NCBI GenBank assembly: GCA_027625915.1
Contig: JANTQA010000036.1
Span: 9,197,001 to 9,261,000 of the forward strand
DNA length: 64,000 nucleotides
Reading direction: 5' to 3'
Source: Anaeramoeba flamelloides
Lineage: Eukaryota > Metamonada > Anaeramoebidae
The position numbers were made by a program, and so were the translations under genes. Below, piece by piece: positions 23,101 to 34,607 of this stretch. The notes below the pieces were generated by a model. It was given only the letters and a program-made list of their open reading frames with translations. It did not search any database and had not been told where the DNA came from. How positions within the stretch are numbered: the first letter of the stretch is position 1; each line of letters opens with the position of its first letter.

Positions 23101-25957
23101 CTTAATTTGGTATTGTCAATTAACGAATAACTCCACTAACAAAGATTATTTTTTATGAAATGTAAAAAATAATACCCCACTTTTTTGGAAATACCATACA
23201 GCTGTTCTAAACCGACAGCGAACTCTTTGATAAACATAAATTTCGTTTCCTATCTCACACTTTCCTTTATATGACAAGATTTTATTGTTATGTGATAGCC
23301 TATTACAAACCGTAAAATTTTAGAATAGAACAAAAATTTCTCATTGAGATAGAATTAAAATTTTAATATTTCACTCCAAACCCTATGAGTGATCAACAAT
23401 TTACAAAAATTTTTTAGATTTTTTGTGGATCTTCAATTTATATACACCTAAAAAACCAAAGCGCAGGACTATTTTAAAGAAACCATTAAATTGAATCTTT
23501 CCAATCTTTGGAAATCTTTGTTTTAGATTTTTGAATTTGTTTCATCTTCAACAAGATTTTTTTCTCAGTTTTATTATCAAATAATTATTTTTTTAATAAA
23601 AACTAATGATGTTAAACCATAAAATTTATGTGATATCGCATAACCGAAGATTTGTTTTTTTTGTATTTAATAGAAATAAAAAAGTCAATTTCTATTTCTT
23701 TCAAATTTCACGGTAGGTTTGGAATTGCTGTATTAGAAAAACTGTTATTGTGTTTAATCCTCCATTTTGTCTTCAATCATTTCATTTTTTCTTTTATTAA
23801 TGGATCTTACTTTTCATTCCCAGGTTTCTGTGATTCTATTATTGTTCCCAATTAAAATTCATGTTTTACTTTTTTTTCCAAACAGTTACATTCCATTTTT
23901 GAGCATGTCAGCTATTGGCTGAAAAATTAAGAGAAAAAAATTTTCATTTTGCTTTCCCAAAAATAATTTTTTTTTACCCTCTGAAAGGGTATATATCTAA
24001 GAGTACGTTGATAAAGTACTTTTTGCTAGGACTTAAAATTGAGAAAAAATACTCGAAAAGTTACTTTTGGATCATAAAATCTCCAATTTGATTCCTTTAA
24101 TATCAAAATCATGAAAAAACTTTTTCCAAACCAACAAAAAAATTAAATAATTTTCACTTTTTAATAACTTCACTGAGAATAAAAACTCCAGTAGTTTATA
24201 AGATATCTTTGATCAATAATTATTTTTAAGTATATTTTCCAATTTAAGTTGAAAAATCTAATTTTCCAGGTTCTATTAAGATTTTTTTTTAAATTCGAAA
24301 ATAAAAATTTGATTAAAATTTTTTATTCGCCGTTAAGAAAAATTATTAATATAATTCAAAAGTATTTTTAAATTTAATAAATATCTTTTAAAAGGGTAAC
24401 CAATAATTTTGAATATTTAAGGGTTATTTGTTATTTTAAATTGAAAAAACTTTTTTTTTTTTTTGATTTTCCGTTAGGTTTTCCAGAATTTAAAAGAATA
24501 AAGTAAAATCTTTGATTTTACTCAATTCTTTTGAATTTTGGAAAACCTGGGAGACTTCCGTTAGGTTTTTTTTAATTTTTGAAATAAACAGAAAATTTAT
24601 TAAATTTTCAGTTTATTTCAAAAAGTAAAAAAAAACCGCATGTTAACTTTTTCGTAATTTGAAAGAATTGAGAAAAATCAAAGATTTTTCTTTTATATTC
24701 TTTCAAATTCTCGAAAACTGCCGTTAGCTTTTCTTGAGTTTTCTGTTTATTAGGAAAATCGATAGATTTTACTAGTAAAAAAGAAAATCTCAAGAAAAGC
24801 TAGGCACTTGACCATACTTGACGGACACTTTTGTTAGGTTTTTTTGAGTTTTCTATTTATTTGGAAATCATGTATTTTACTCAATTCTTTTAAATTATGG
24901 AAAACCGCCGTTAACTTTTCTTGAGTTTTCTGTTTATTTCAAAAAGTAAAAAAAACCTAGAACACTTCACAAATAAAATAGAAAACCTCAAAAAAACCTA
25001 GAGCACTTCACAAATAAAACAGAAAACCTCAAGAAAATCGTCATTAGGATTTTTTCAATTTAAGAAAATAAAAAGAAACCTAGGCACTCTACAGCACTCT
25101 GCAGCACTTGGTGGACACTTTCGTTAGGTTTTCCAGTATTTAAAAGAATCTAGCAAAAACTATAGATTTTTATTCTATTCAATTGAATCCTGGAAAACCT
25201 AGTACACAAAATATTTATCATCGGTGGTGTTTTTCTCTCTTTTTCATTTTTATTATATAAATAGAGCATTTTTAAAACTATTAGTAATTATCTATTAAAG
25301 TAGATATCTAAAAGTTGAATTAAACTAAAATTCATTTTAAAAGTGATTTAAAATTTTTACATCTTTTGCTTCTGGGACAAATATCCCATTATTTATATTT
25401 TTCATCATTAAAAAAATTTTTAAAAATATTGTTTATTTCTGTTTCTATTTTTACTTCTTGAAAATTTTATTTATTCAACAAAAAAATAATTCTTAGCGAC
25501 AATTGGTATAGATTTTAAAACAAAAACCTTAAATGTTGAAAACCAAACAGTAAAACTTCAGTTATGGGATACAGCTGGACAAGAAAGATTCGGTACATTA
25601 GGAAACTCATTTTATAGAGGAGTGAAAATTATAATTCTCGTTTATGATCTTTCAAATAAGAGTTCATGGACAAAAATAGATGAATGGTACAGTAGTGTTA
25701 TGAAACAAACTAATAACTCATCTTGTGAATATTTACTTCTTGGAAACAAATCAGATTTAAATAATATCCAAGTTGATGAAGATGAAGTTAAAAAATGGTG
25801 TTTGGAAAAAGGTAATATGGTGAATTTCAAATGCAGTGCAAAAACCGGTGAAAATGTTACCGAAGCATTTGAACTCTTAGTAAGTCATGTAGTAAATCCA
25901 GAATTAAAAAAAAAATATAATTTCAGAGATCCTAATATTAATGAAGCAGATTACTAA
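20164..25957 (+). CDS. Rab-like small GTPase, four exons, 5-kb last intron
   Basis: Exons 20164-20204, 20301-20327, 20357-20433 and 25497-25957; 606 nt, 201 aa, all phases agree. G1 is GETGVGKSS (11-19), split between exons 1 and 2; G2 is STIGIDF (49-55); G3 WDTAGQE (72-78); G4 GNKSD (131-135); G5 CSAKTG (161-166). GTP-binding switch of the Ras superfamily, presumably in membrane traffic; the KKWC and SAKTGENVTEAFE stretches recall Rab7. Odd points: the C-terminus ends NEADY with no prenylatable cysteine; about 25 residues separate R23 from STIG, roughly twice normal; exon 2 is only 27 nt and intron 2 only 29 nt. Several later in-phase acceptors (20366, 20369, 20375) would shorten exon 3. The last intron (20434-25496) hosts nested repeats. 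Confidence 0.75.
20779..21280. mobile_element. 502-bp MITE with TATAAA duplication, nested in the left arm
   Basis: Starts GTAGTGAAAAAAATACC and ends with the complement of GTAGGGAAAAAAATACC. The inverted arms extend ~100 bp (20783-20878 against 21179-21280), sharing TTTTCCTAATATTCACAATT. TATAAA flanks both sides (20773-20778, 21281-21286). The right arm of the host inverted repeat has the matching empty site (near 23400, single TAAA), which proves insertion after the larger repeat formed. Confidence 0.85.
22460..22629. mobile_element. 170-bp TTAA-flanked MITE, deletion derivative of 2203-3143
   Basis: TTAA at 22456-22459 and 22630-22633. Termini GGGACTAGTCTCTATTA and TAATAGAGATTAGTCCC. The left portion repeats the left end of the 941-bp element (TTTTTGACCAATTTCTAAAT, CTTATCTAGAAAT) and the right portion repeats its right end (AAGTAATTGGCAAAAAAATT), joined near GGGGTTTTTAAATC. 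Lies in the spacer of the large inverted repeat. Confidence 0.85.
24471..25205. repeat. Array of tandem unlike hairpins with CCGTTAGGTTTT spacers, array 1
   Basis: At least four to six consecutive perfect or near-perfect hairpins of 70-80 bp. One type folds around GGTTTTCCAGAATTTAAAAG / CTTTTGAATTTTGGAAAACC with an AAAATCTTTGATTTT tip. A second folds around TTGAGTTTTCTGTTTATT / its complement. They are separated by short GC-richer words: CCGTTAGG, TAGGCACTT, GACGGACACTTT, GCACTCTGCAGCACTTGG. The array lies in the 5-kb intron just before the last Rab-like exon. A second array occurs at 41112-41670. Confidence 0.7.
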
Positions 25958-28900
25958 AGAATTTTTTTTTTTTTTATTTTTAAAAAAAAAAATTTCTTTT
26001 ATTCTTATTCTTTAGTTTTTATTTTTATTCTTTTTATTTTTATTCTTATTCTTTTTCATTTATATCTAATTTCCGCTTCCTCTTTTACTTTTCTCAGTGA
26101 TTTTTTCTTTTTCTTTTCCTTTTTAGTTTTCTTATTTTTTTTTATAATTTTATTTCTTATTTCAATTCCAAAATTTAAAGTATTTCTTCAAGATCAGATT
26201 TTTGAAAAAAAAAATAAATAAGTACCTATCATTTTTAAATATTTTTTTTAATAGAAATTAAAATCCAAAATTATTGCAAGAGTTAAAACTGTTAAAGGAA
26301 TAACCATAATACAATTTAATTTAAATTGGTATAAATCTTGATTTTTTCAAAAATATCTAAAATCATTTTTTCCTCTTTTGCTTTTTTGTTTTTATTTCTT
26401 TTTTTACAATTACATAATCTTTTTTATTTGTTCAAAATTTTGTCAATATATTTGATAGAGGGTTAATTTTGAGACTTATAATTAGAACGAATCAAATAAA
26501 ATTAGTTAGATGATATCTAACCATTTGATCGATCAATAATTGTTAATAGAATTTTTCCAAATTGATCGATACATTTTTATGTAGTGCAAACCACACAATT
26601 TTTAATAAAGTCCTTATTTGTATAGATCATTTTTTATTTTTTGTTTCTATTTATTGTATTTTTTCAATAATTTTTTATCAGACATAGCAGTTGGTTCTAA
26701 AATAGTATTACTGGGTTTATATAATATTTATAATTTTTTTCTTCTAAAAAGGAAATTTGAAATTATTTTTAAAAATAAAAAAAAAATTCATTAGAAAAAT
26801 ATATTTGAGATAGATTTACTTCTCAAAATCTGAAATAGATCAATGTTAGATATTTCGCATTGTATCACCAATTGATTAATCGTCGTTTAAATAAGTTTTT
26901 TTTTTTTTTTTGATAATTATGTAAAAAATACAAGATATTAGATTCCTTAATAATTATTTCTGGAAGAATATTTCCTAATTCAAAATTAGTATAAGAATAT
27001 ATAATAAAAAATAGTTATAAATCACGTTTTTCTTCATTTTGAATATTTTTTTTATACTTCTGAAATTTGATAGTTCTGTAATAGAAATTATCACTAAATT
27101 GTTTTTAAAATTTTTTTATCAAAAGTTTATCAAAATATCTAAATTTTCAGAGGTATAATAATTAAAACGCTCATTTTTTACCCAAAAAAAACAAAATTTT
27201 TATTGTTTAAATAACACTTAAATTTAAAAAGATATTTAATATTAAATAGTAAATTTATTTCATTTATCGATTACAATCCAATATAAATGATCTTTTTGCG
27301 TATAAATTGATGTTATTAAATAATATATAAAAGAATTTTGAACAAAAAAAAAAAAAAGGAATATATATTTATACCCCTATATGAATTTGATTTTTTTTTA
27401 AAAAAATAAATTTATAATTTCAATTATTTAGGAATCACTTTCAGTCATCTCGACCTAGATCTTTGAAAAAAATTTAAGAAATTTCCAATTTTATAAATTT
27501 TTGAAATTTTTATAATCTAATCATATATAGAACAATCTTATTTTATATGAGATCTTAGATTGAAAAATATTATTTAACCAAATCGAAATTATTTTTAATT
27601 GAAAAATTCAATTTTCTGAAAAATTACTTTCAAATTTTTACAAAAAACAAAATTCAAAAAAAAATTCTTAATTTCGAAAAGATTATTTTATCCTACCTTT
27701 GAATAATATTAAAAAGAAAGTATGTTTTTTTCAAATTTAGCGTCCATTGGTTATCTAATTAATAAGGTTTTATTGATTTAATATTAAAGTATGAACAATT
27801 CCTTTAAACGTTTTTTTTTGTTTTTTTTGGATTTTCATTTATTTTATATTCTTTCAATTATTGTTTTAGAAAATAATTCATACTAAAATTTTAATTTAAA
27901 CACAAAATAAATAAATTTCATTTTTTTATTAATTTTAAATTAATCTAAATTTTTCTGAATATATATATATATATATAAAAATGGATATTCACAATATTGT
28001 CTTTTTTAATGAATTCTGTTTATCATTCAAGAAACTGAATGATTTAATATTTTTTATTAAAGAATTAAAGCCCTGTATTTTGAATTTCTAATAAACTCTG
28101 TTTCAGTCAAAGTAGCCCAACATTTTTTTCAAAAATCAATTATTTTATTTAATTGACCATTGAAGAGCAAATAAGAAATAACCAGAATAATAAACATCAA
28201 AGAATTGTTGATATATGTTTGAAAGAAAACTAATTAATTAATAAATTTTCATAAAAATTGAAAAATTCCAATAATTCTGTCCCAATTGAGAAAAACAACA
28301 ATGTTCGTTTTGAACTTCTACTGGTATTTGGATAATAAATAGGAAACAATTTTTCACTTCATTTTCCATACGTTTCTTTTAGAAATCAAGTCCAAAAACG
28401 AAGTGAATTGGTATTTGTGGTCTCTATTTGAAAAAGAAAATGAAAATGAAGTGAAAATTTTTCAGATTTATAAAACAAATATCAAGATCAAAGATCGAAT
28501 AGAATTGCAATAGAAATCAATATGATTTCTCAACAATAATTTCAATGGTTTCAATAATCTTAGAATAACACGTTTTTACCAAGTGACTATTGATCTTGCA
28601 ATAAAAAAATTTTTTTATAAATGAATCAGAGTTTTAAAAAAAAAATCGAAAAAAAAAAAAAAAATGTGAAAAAATGTAAAAGAATAATTTCAATTTTGAA
28701 AATTAACCAAATTAAATTTTTTCTTCTAATATCTATGCAAACCCTTTAAACACATGTATTTCACCAATTAAAATGGCGCCCCTTTGACTGAAAAATTGTT
28801 GTTAATAAAATATTTCTAATTTTTAGTTTAACAAAAAAACAATAATATAAATATAAATATCTTTAAAAGAACTTTAAGAAATCAATGACTATTTTTTTTA

Positions 28901-30101
28901 CACATCAAAATAAATATATGATCACATAATTAATATATATTTAAACTAAACAACATTTCAAAAAATGTTACTCGCCAGAAATAATAAATTAAATATAAAA
29001 TATATATCCTTTAGTATTCAAGAACAACTGATAATTAACTATGATTTATAATTCACGTTTAAGTCATTCTAAAATATAAAATCATGATTAGTAAAAATAA
29101 AAAAAAATAAAAACCAAAAACTAAAAACAGTAATTCGCGATTTTTTGAAATAAGCATTGCAAATTTTTGATTACAGAACTTTGACTGAAAAAAAGGTTAA
29201 ATGACAATTTTTAGGAGAATATATCTGATTCAAAATTTGAATCTTCTCTTGAAAATGACCATTTCTAATACATTAGGGTACCAAAAATAATAACCATTCT
29301 CAAAAATAATTATCAAATTGAAAACAATTATCCTATTCGTTTTTATTCTTATTTTTAAATTTTTTTTTTAATACTTTTTACCCATTTTTAAATAAAAATT
29401 CAAGTCCAAAACATTAGGTTGATTCTTGAAATCAAAATAGAATTCAAAACATTTCATAAAATCAAAATTTAAGAATGTTCTATTTGACTAAATTTGGGGT
29501 TATTTCAAACATTCCAAAATAAATTTGTTTGTTACATGTATTTTTATATTATGTGGAATTGGATCCAAGGTTTTGGGAATAGTTATTAATAAAGTTTGAG
29601 GAATTTTTGGTCCAAATTATTGATTTACATCACATAAAAAAAAAAAATGAGAAAATATTATTTAAAAATTTTTCCTTTTACGACCATTTTATACTTAATA
29701 CCTCTTTGCGAATTTTTTTGTAGAATGGTAAAAAGTTTTTGAAACCTTAGTTATTCTCTATTTCCAACACAAAAACTTTGGTTAAGAAGAAAATACATCT
29801 TTTAACACAAATTTATCATGATTATGGAATGAACCATTTGAAATCTTAAATTGTCACGAAAACAATTGTAAAAAGTTTTTAATTGGACACAATAAAAAAT
29901 GTAATGGAAGGATTTGTCTTACAAATGTGAAAAAGGTAAAAGAAAATTATTTCTTAAAAAAGATCTATTTGGGTTGTAATTGAAAAGAGTGTCACAAAAA
30001 CACTTTAAATTTCCTGTCTCTTTTATCTGAAATTTTTCTATATTGGCAAACAAATTGCAAAAACTTGTCTTTTTTTCCAATTTTATTATTTTTTTTAACA
30101 A
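25958..30101. other. AT-rich intergenic, 4.1 kb, no gene seen
   Basis: Holds T-rich 3' flank of the Rab-like gene, a partial relative of the 531-bp MITE (about 26480-26640, with ATCTAACCATTTGATCGATC), a (TA)n at about 27958-27978 and dispersed-repeat copy 2. No coding frame with any domain or composition shift was seen. Confidence 0.5.
28990..29215 (+). repeat. Dispersed repeat, copy 2 (partner at about 4875)
   Basis: Same ordered words as 4875-5100 in direct orientation, with diverged spacing. Both copies follow a TA-rich run. No termini or target duplication recognised. Confidence 0.45.
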
Positions 30102-31010
30102 ATGATAAAAACGCAATTCTTCATCTTGTTGGTTGTTTTAATTCTTGCTATTGATTGTGTGAAGTACTCTACCACATTTGATCAAGGTTCTGACAACTCG
30201 CCTTACGAAAAGGAAATTTGGGAGAAAGATTTTACTATTGATTGGGCTTCGGGAGCAACTGAAAGATCAATTCAATCGAGTGAGTACTTTAAGGATGGGT
30301 ACACTTCTATTCGTATCGAGTACCCACAGGGGGGTGTTGGCCCTCTTGAGGGGGGCTCACAAGTTTGTATTGCGCTTCAAGAAGAAGATCAATATTACAT
30401 GTCTTATTGGATGATGTTTTCGGAAGACTTTTCTTTTGGTAGTGAATACGAGGGTGGCAAGCTTCCAGGTTTAGCGTCTAGTGGCCTCTGTTCAGGGTGC
30501 GTTGAGTGTAGCGGAGAGAATGGGTTTACTGCGAGAATGATGTGGCGTACAGGCGGAGGAATTGTGTTGTATTTGTATCACATGGACAAATCCAACAATT
30601 GTGGTGACAACTATGAATTAAAATACAATTCAACTGGCGAGGTTGTAAGTTTTACAAGAAATAAATGGTACCACATTATGGAAAGAGTGAAAATTAATTC
30701 TGGATCGAATAATGATGGTGAAGTTGAAGTTTGGATCAATAACGAGCATGTGCTGTTAGTGGAAAATTTAAAATTTGTAACTAATGGCGCGAAAGTCGAT
30801 AAGCTCTATTTCTCGACGTTCCATGGCGGAAGCACTGAAGAATGGGCACCTCAAAATACTTGTTATATTTTTTTCGATAAACTTACAATTTCCACAGAGA
30901 AATCCGATTGTGAAGCCGATCTTTCTACAGAGGATACAACAAACTCTTCTGTTGGGTTGAAAGTTTCAATGATATTATTAATATTACTCTTTCTTAAATT
31001 ATTATTTTAA
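30102..31010 (+). CDS. Secreted/GPI-type PL14-like polysaccharide lyase
   Basis: Intronless, 302 aa, noticeably richer in G+C than its surroundings. An N-terminal signal peptide (FFILLVVLILAI) is followed by a beta-jelly-roll lyase resembling polysaccharide lyase family 14 (alginate/glucuronan lyases). Visible signatures: EGGKLPGLAS (K120), GFTARMMWR (T143, R145), VLYLYH (Y157, Y159), a W..I.ERVKIN segment at 189-199, DGEVEVWINNE, STFHGGSTEEWAP (238-250) and IFFDKLTIS. From memory, the Chlorella-virus PL14 enzyme uses a Lys, a Ser-x-Arg and Tyr-x-Tyr at the same spacing; here Ser is Thr. The C-terminus ends in small polar residues (TTNSS) and a hydrophobic tail, as in GPI-anchored proteins. 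Likely degrades algal or bacterial uronate polymers at the cell surface. The exact substrate is unknown. Confidence 0.85.
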   Translation: MIKTQFFILLVVLILAIDCVKYSTTFDQGSDNSPYEKEIWEKDFTIDWASGATERSIQSSEYFKDGYTSIRIEYPQGGVGPLEGGSQVCIALQEEDQYYMSYWMMFSEDFSFGSEYEGGKLPGLASSGLCSGCVECSGENGFTARMMWRTGGGIVLYLYHMDKSNNCGDNYELKYNSTGEVVSFTRNKWYHIMERVKINSGSNNDGEVEVWINNEHVLLVENLKFVTNGAKVDKLYFSTFHGGSTEEWAPQNTCYIFFDKLTISTEKSDCEADLSTEDTTNSSVGLKVSMILLILLFLKLLF

Positions 31011-34000
31011 CCTGACAAAATTGACAATGTTATGGTTAGCGGTCATCATTTCTTATGAATTAATTTCTAAATAAATTTGATTATTGTTTTAGTCTTTTTT
31101 CAAAAACGTACAAATTTTCATTTCGTTTCATTGTTCTGAAAAAAAATTGAAACATAAAAAAAAGTTTGTAATTTTTTTTTTTCTAATTGTAAAAATTTAA
31201 GAACTAAGTGTCGGATTCAACAATTTTTCTCTAAAGCTTTTGGTTCAATCTCATTTGAAAAGTAAAGTTAAGATCTTCAAAATATTCTCCAATTTGGATC
31301 GAAAAATCATTTTTTGTCATTTTTTTGATGAAAAATGAAAAAGAAAAATTGAGATACGTAGCTTCGAACACCTTGTTAAGGAACGTAAAAATGAAAAAGA
31401 AAAATAACAACGAGTTTCTTGAAGATAAAAATTGAAGATCTTGTTGATAATTTCAAATACTCTCTCTAATAACCAACTCTAACTTTCAAAGATTACATTG
31501 TTAGGATTTATTAATCTTTGGGTTTCCAAAATTGTTCCACTTGTTCCATAAATTATAGCAATTCTTACAAAAGTATTGCAATTTTCCTTGTGATTTTGAA
31601 TTTTTTCTCTTCTTTTCTTTTCTTTTTGGGAAAAACTGAATTTCCTCGCCATGCTTCTGAGGATAATATTTCCTCGAATTGTTTTTTGATCAAAATGATC
31701 CATGCCAAACGCACTTCACATTATTTTGGTATTTTCTAGTTAGGTTTTTTTTTGTTTGGATCGTGTCTTCAAAACCCAATTTGCTGTGTCATGTAAATTG
31801 GGTTGAGGCTTTGTGGGAAAGGTTTTGAAGTTTTTTTCATGAAAGGATCTTTTCGAAATTAAATTTGCAAAACGAGTCAAGTCTTTTTTTATTTAAAAAA
31901 AAATTATTATATCAGTTGGAAAAAATGATCATTTTTTTTTGGGAAAAGTGAATTTTAGAGGATTTATTCAAACACCAAACACATTATCGTAGTCATTATT
32001 CAAAATTTTGTTTGTTTTCAAATGAACAAACTTTTTCATCAAAAATTTTTCACTTTCCTAATTTTTGATCTCTTAGAACAATTTTTAAAACCTTCTCATC
32101 TTAACCCCACAACCAAAAAAAAATCACTTAGACGTACCGTCAATGTATAAAGGTTTTAAAAATTGTTCTAAAAAGTTATTTTCTCAAAAAGTCGATTTTT
32201 GCCAACGTTCTTTGTCATTTCGAGATACGAGGAGACCAAAATTTATGCAAAAAATGACATTTTTTGGTTCTTAGATCTCGATGAAGAAAATTTTGTGAGA
32301 ATTACAAACCCACAGAACACGATTGGAACACACTTGACCTTGAATTTCAATGTGAAACGTAGTTCTTAATTGAGAGCCTTTGCAAAAATGATCAAATCCA
32401 CTAGTGTTTTTAAAAGTTAATAAGAATTCAAATCTCAAATTGAAACCATTTAATAAGCATCGCATCTAATTTAGATTCTATTAATTTCAATTCCATCAGG
32501 ATCCTTGAATTAATTTTTCTTCAAAATCAATATTTTATTTTTTGATTGTTTATAAAGAGTGTTAAAAATGAGGAAAAAAACCAATTTTAGGGCAATACAT
32601 ATCAGGTAAACCAGTTTCATAATTAATTTTTAATATTTATTTAGGAATATGTTTTATCGAATTGGGAAAAAACTCTCTTTATATGCCCTTAATAAAATTA
32701 AGTACTATTTTTTTCTGATTAATATTTTTTGAAACCTAGCCTGATAACTTAATCCCATTTTACACTGGGATGTTTTTTTTTCGAATAAAAAAACTCAAAA
32801 CTTTTGAATATCGAAAATAGTTTTGAAATTACTGTGCACTTTTTAATTTTTTTTTCAAAAATTGGGGTTGAGAAAATTTTAAAATCAAAGAATAAGTTAA
32901 TATATTAAATTAGAATATTTTTTCAGAGAGTTTATCTTTTTCAGTTGAATTTTTTTTTAATATTATCTATTAAAAATAAAAAAAAACATTTGAAGACCAA
33001 ATTAGTCCCTTTTGTGAAAATAAAATTCCCATAATTTCGAAATTGTTTTAGTATATAAGGACAAAACAAGATAATGTATATAAAAATATACATAATTTCA
33101 ACTTTGAATTCAATAATTTTAGCAAAAAATGTTTTCAAGAAAAAGTTAAATTGAAACTTTATTTATTTTAATTTTTTCATTGGTTTTTTTTTAATTTTTT
33201 TAATGGAATGTATTTGTTCAATTTTCAATTTTTAGTTTTTTTTGTTTGTAGGGAAATATAAATACAAACCAATTGCGAAAAGGTTAAATATTTGATTTTT
33301 CAATTTTTAATTGTAAATATTAATGAAAAATCAATTATTTATAAAATAAAGGCATTTAAATATCAAGAATAATGATTAAATATCTAAATGAATTGAGATA
33401 AAATTCAAAGAGCAAAACCTTGGGATCTTTTTTTTTTTTTTTCAAATTACATTTAAAGCCCGAGTACTAGTATAATATTAAAAAAAGTACATTTTTTTGT
33501 CATTTTTTTCAATTAACTTTTTAAGAATACCTTTAAGTTATAGTTTTGAACCTCATATTTGGCTAGGTTTAAATCGTAATCATTGTTAACTTTCAGTTAA
33601 CTTTTTGTTCACGGGGTTTTTGAAAAAGGAGATAGAAAAAAAATAAACAAAGTAAATATACAACATTTTCTTTTATACTGGATCTAGTGGTTGAAATTAC
33701 AAAATTAAATAATAGGGGTAATTCTTAATTTTGATAATTTTGGTTTTATCAAAAATAAAGTATTTAATATTCAAGAAATTTTATTTAAATAATCTTGTCA
33801 TAATTGTAATAAAGTGAATATAAATTAGATATTTTGTTTCTTAAAATTGTTAAATTACAGATATTTTAATTCTTTTGAATTTATAAAAACATGGGAGAAT
33901 TTTTTCTTTTTTATTAATCCACAGGATTAAATTTTTAAAATTTGAAAAAATAATTACAAAAGAATTATTTCTTATCCTTTGGAATATGTATGTTCAAAAT

Positions 34001-34412
34001 CAATTATGAATATATTTTGATGTAGCCAATTTTTTTTCATACTTAGGGTAAATATATTGTTTAATCAACATATTAAAATCAATTATTTTTTCCAAAAAGT
34101 CGTTTGTCGCGTTTTTTTGTTTTGTTCTACTAAAAAACTCTTTTATCAAGCATTTTAAATACAAACCTTGATATATATTTATTTAAATGGTTTTTTGAAT
34201 TCAATTATTCAAACTTTTATACAAATGTACTGGTAAAAATCTAATTATTTTATCTATCAATCAAAAGATATTTCTCATCATTTCTACTTTGTGGTTAGAT
34301 GTCATTTACAATAGAGTACAAATAAGAAATGCCAATAAAATCCTTTTTTTATGTACAAAATAATAATTTTAATTAGTTGATAAAAGATTGTAAATTATTT
34401 TTTTTTCTATTA
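31011..34412. other. Intergenic, 3.4 kb, slightly higher G+C near 31450-32480
   Basis: Mostly AT tracts. The stretch 31450-32480 is less AT-extreme and has overlapping short frames on both strands (for example 31479-31703 on the minus strand, 74 codons with ATG, and 32271-32465 on the minus strand). None shows a domain, so they may be UTR or a decayed gene. A short inverted repeat, TTAGAACAATTTTTAAAACC near 32075 against 32151-32175, could form a hairpin. Confidence 0.4.
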
Positions 34413-34607
34413 TAGTCAGATCCACTTTTAAAGTACAAACCTTCAACGAAATTTAAGGTACAATTAAAATCACAAATTAAGGCACAAAATTCAGATTCTA
34501 GTAAAATAAATTGTAAAAAAAAAATACAAATTTTGTGCCTTAATTTGAGATTTTTTTGGTGCCTTAAATTTCGTTGAAAGTTTGTGCCTTAAAAGTGGAA
34601 CTGACTG
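34413..34607. mobile_element. ~195-bp CAGTCAG-type palindromic MITE
   Basis: Left end TAGTCAGATCCACTTTTAA (first base mutated), right end TTAAAAGTGGAACTGACTG. Arms of ~90 bp pair through CAACGAAATTTAAGG and CAAATTAAGGCACAAAATTC. The flanking dinucleotides are TA on the left and AA on the right, so the duplication has decayed. Confidence 0.75.

Larger units (their letters stand above)
20458..23737. repeat. Large inverted repeat (~500-bp arms) in the Rab-like intron
   Basis: The left arm 20458-21458, minus the MITE at 20779-21280, matches the reverse complement of 23228-23737. Paired words include CCAAAGATTGGAAAGATCCAAT / CTTTCCAATCTTTGG, CATCTTCAACAAGATTTT and GTGATAGCCTATTACAA. A further short pair lies at ~22306-22365 and ~23823-23876. 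The ~1.77-kb spacer has no coding frame. It looks like a foldback element or two inverted copies of one element; no clear target duplication was read. Confidence 0.7.

Noticed and set aside
23652-23855. 67-codon frame with GRFGIAVLEKLL, first considered as the missing P-loop exon of the Rab-like gene
   Set aside because: Lacks GKS/T and lies in the right arm of the inverted repeat; the true P-loop exons were found at 20164-20327.
31479-31703. 74-codon minus-strand ATG frame
   Set aside because: Plausible length and slightly better composition, but no homology, no conserved motif and an equally long frame on the opposite strand.
32075-32175. Hairpin AGAACAATTTTTAAAACC / its complement considered as a terminator or ncRNA
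   Set aside because: Isolated AT-rich inverted repeat with no gene ending there; such pairs arise easily in this composition.
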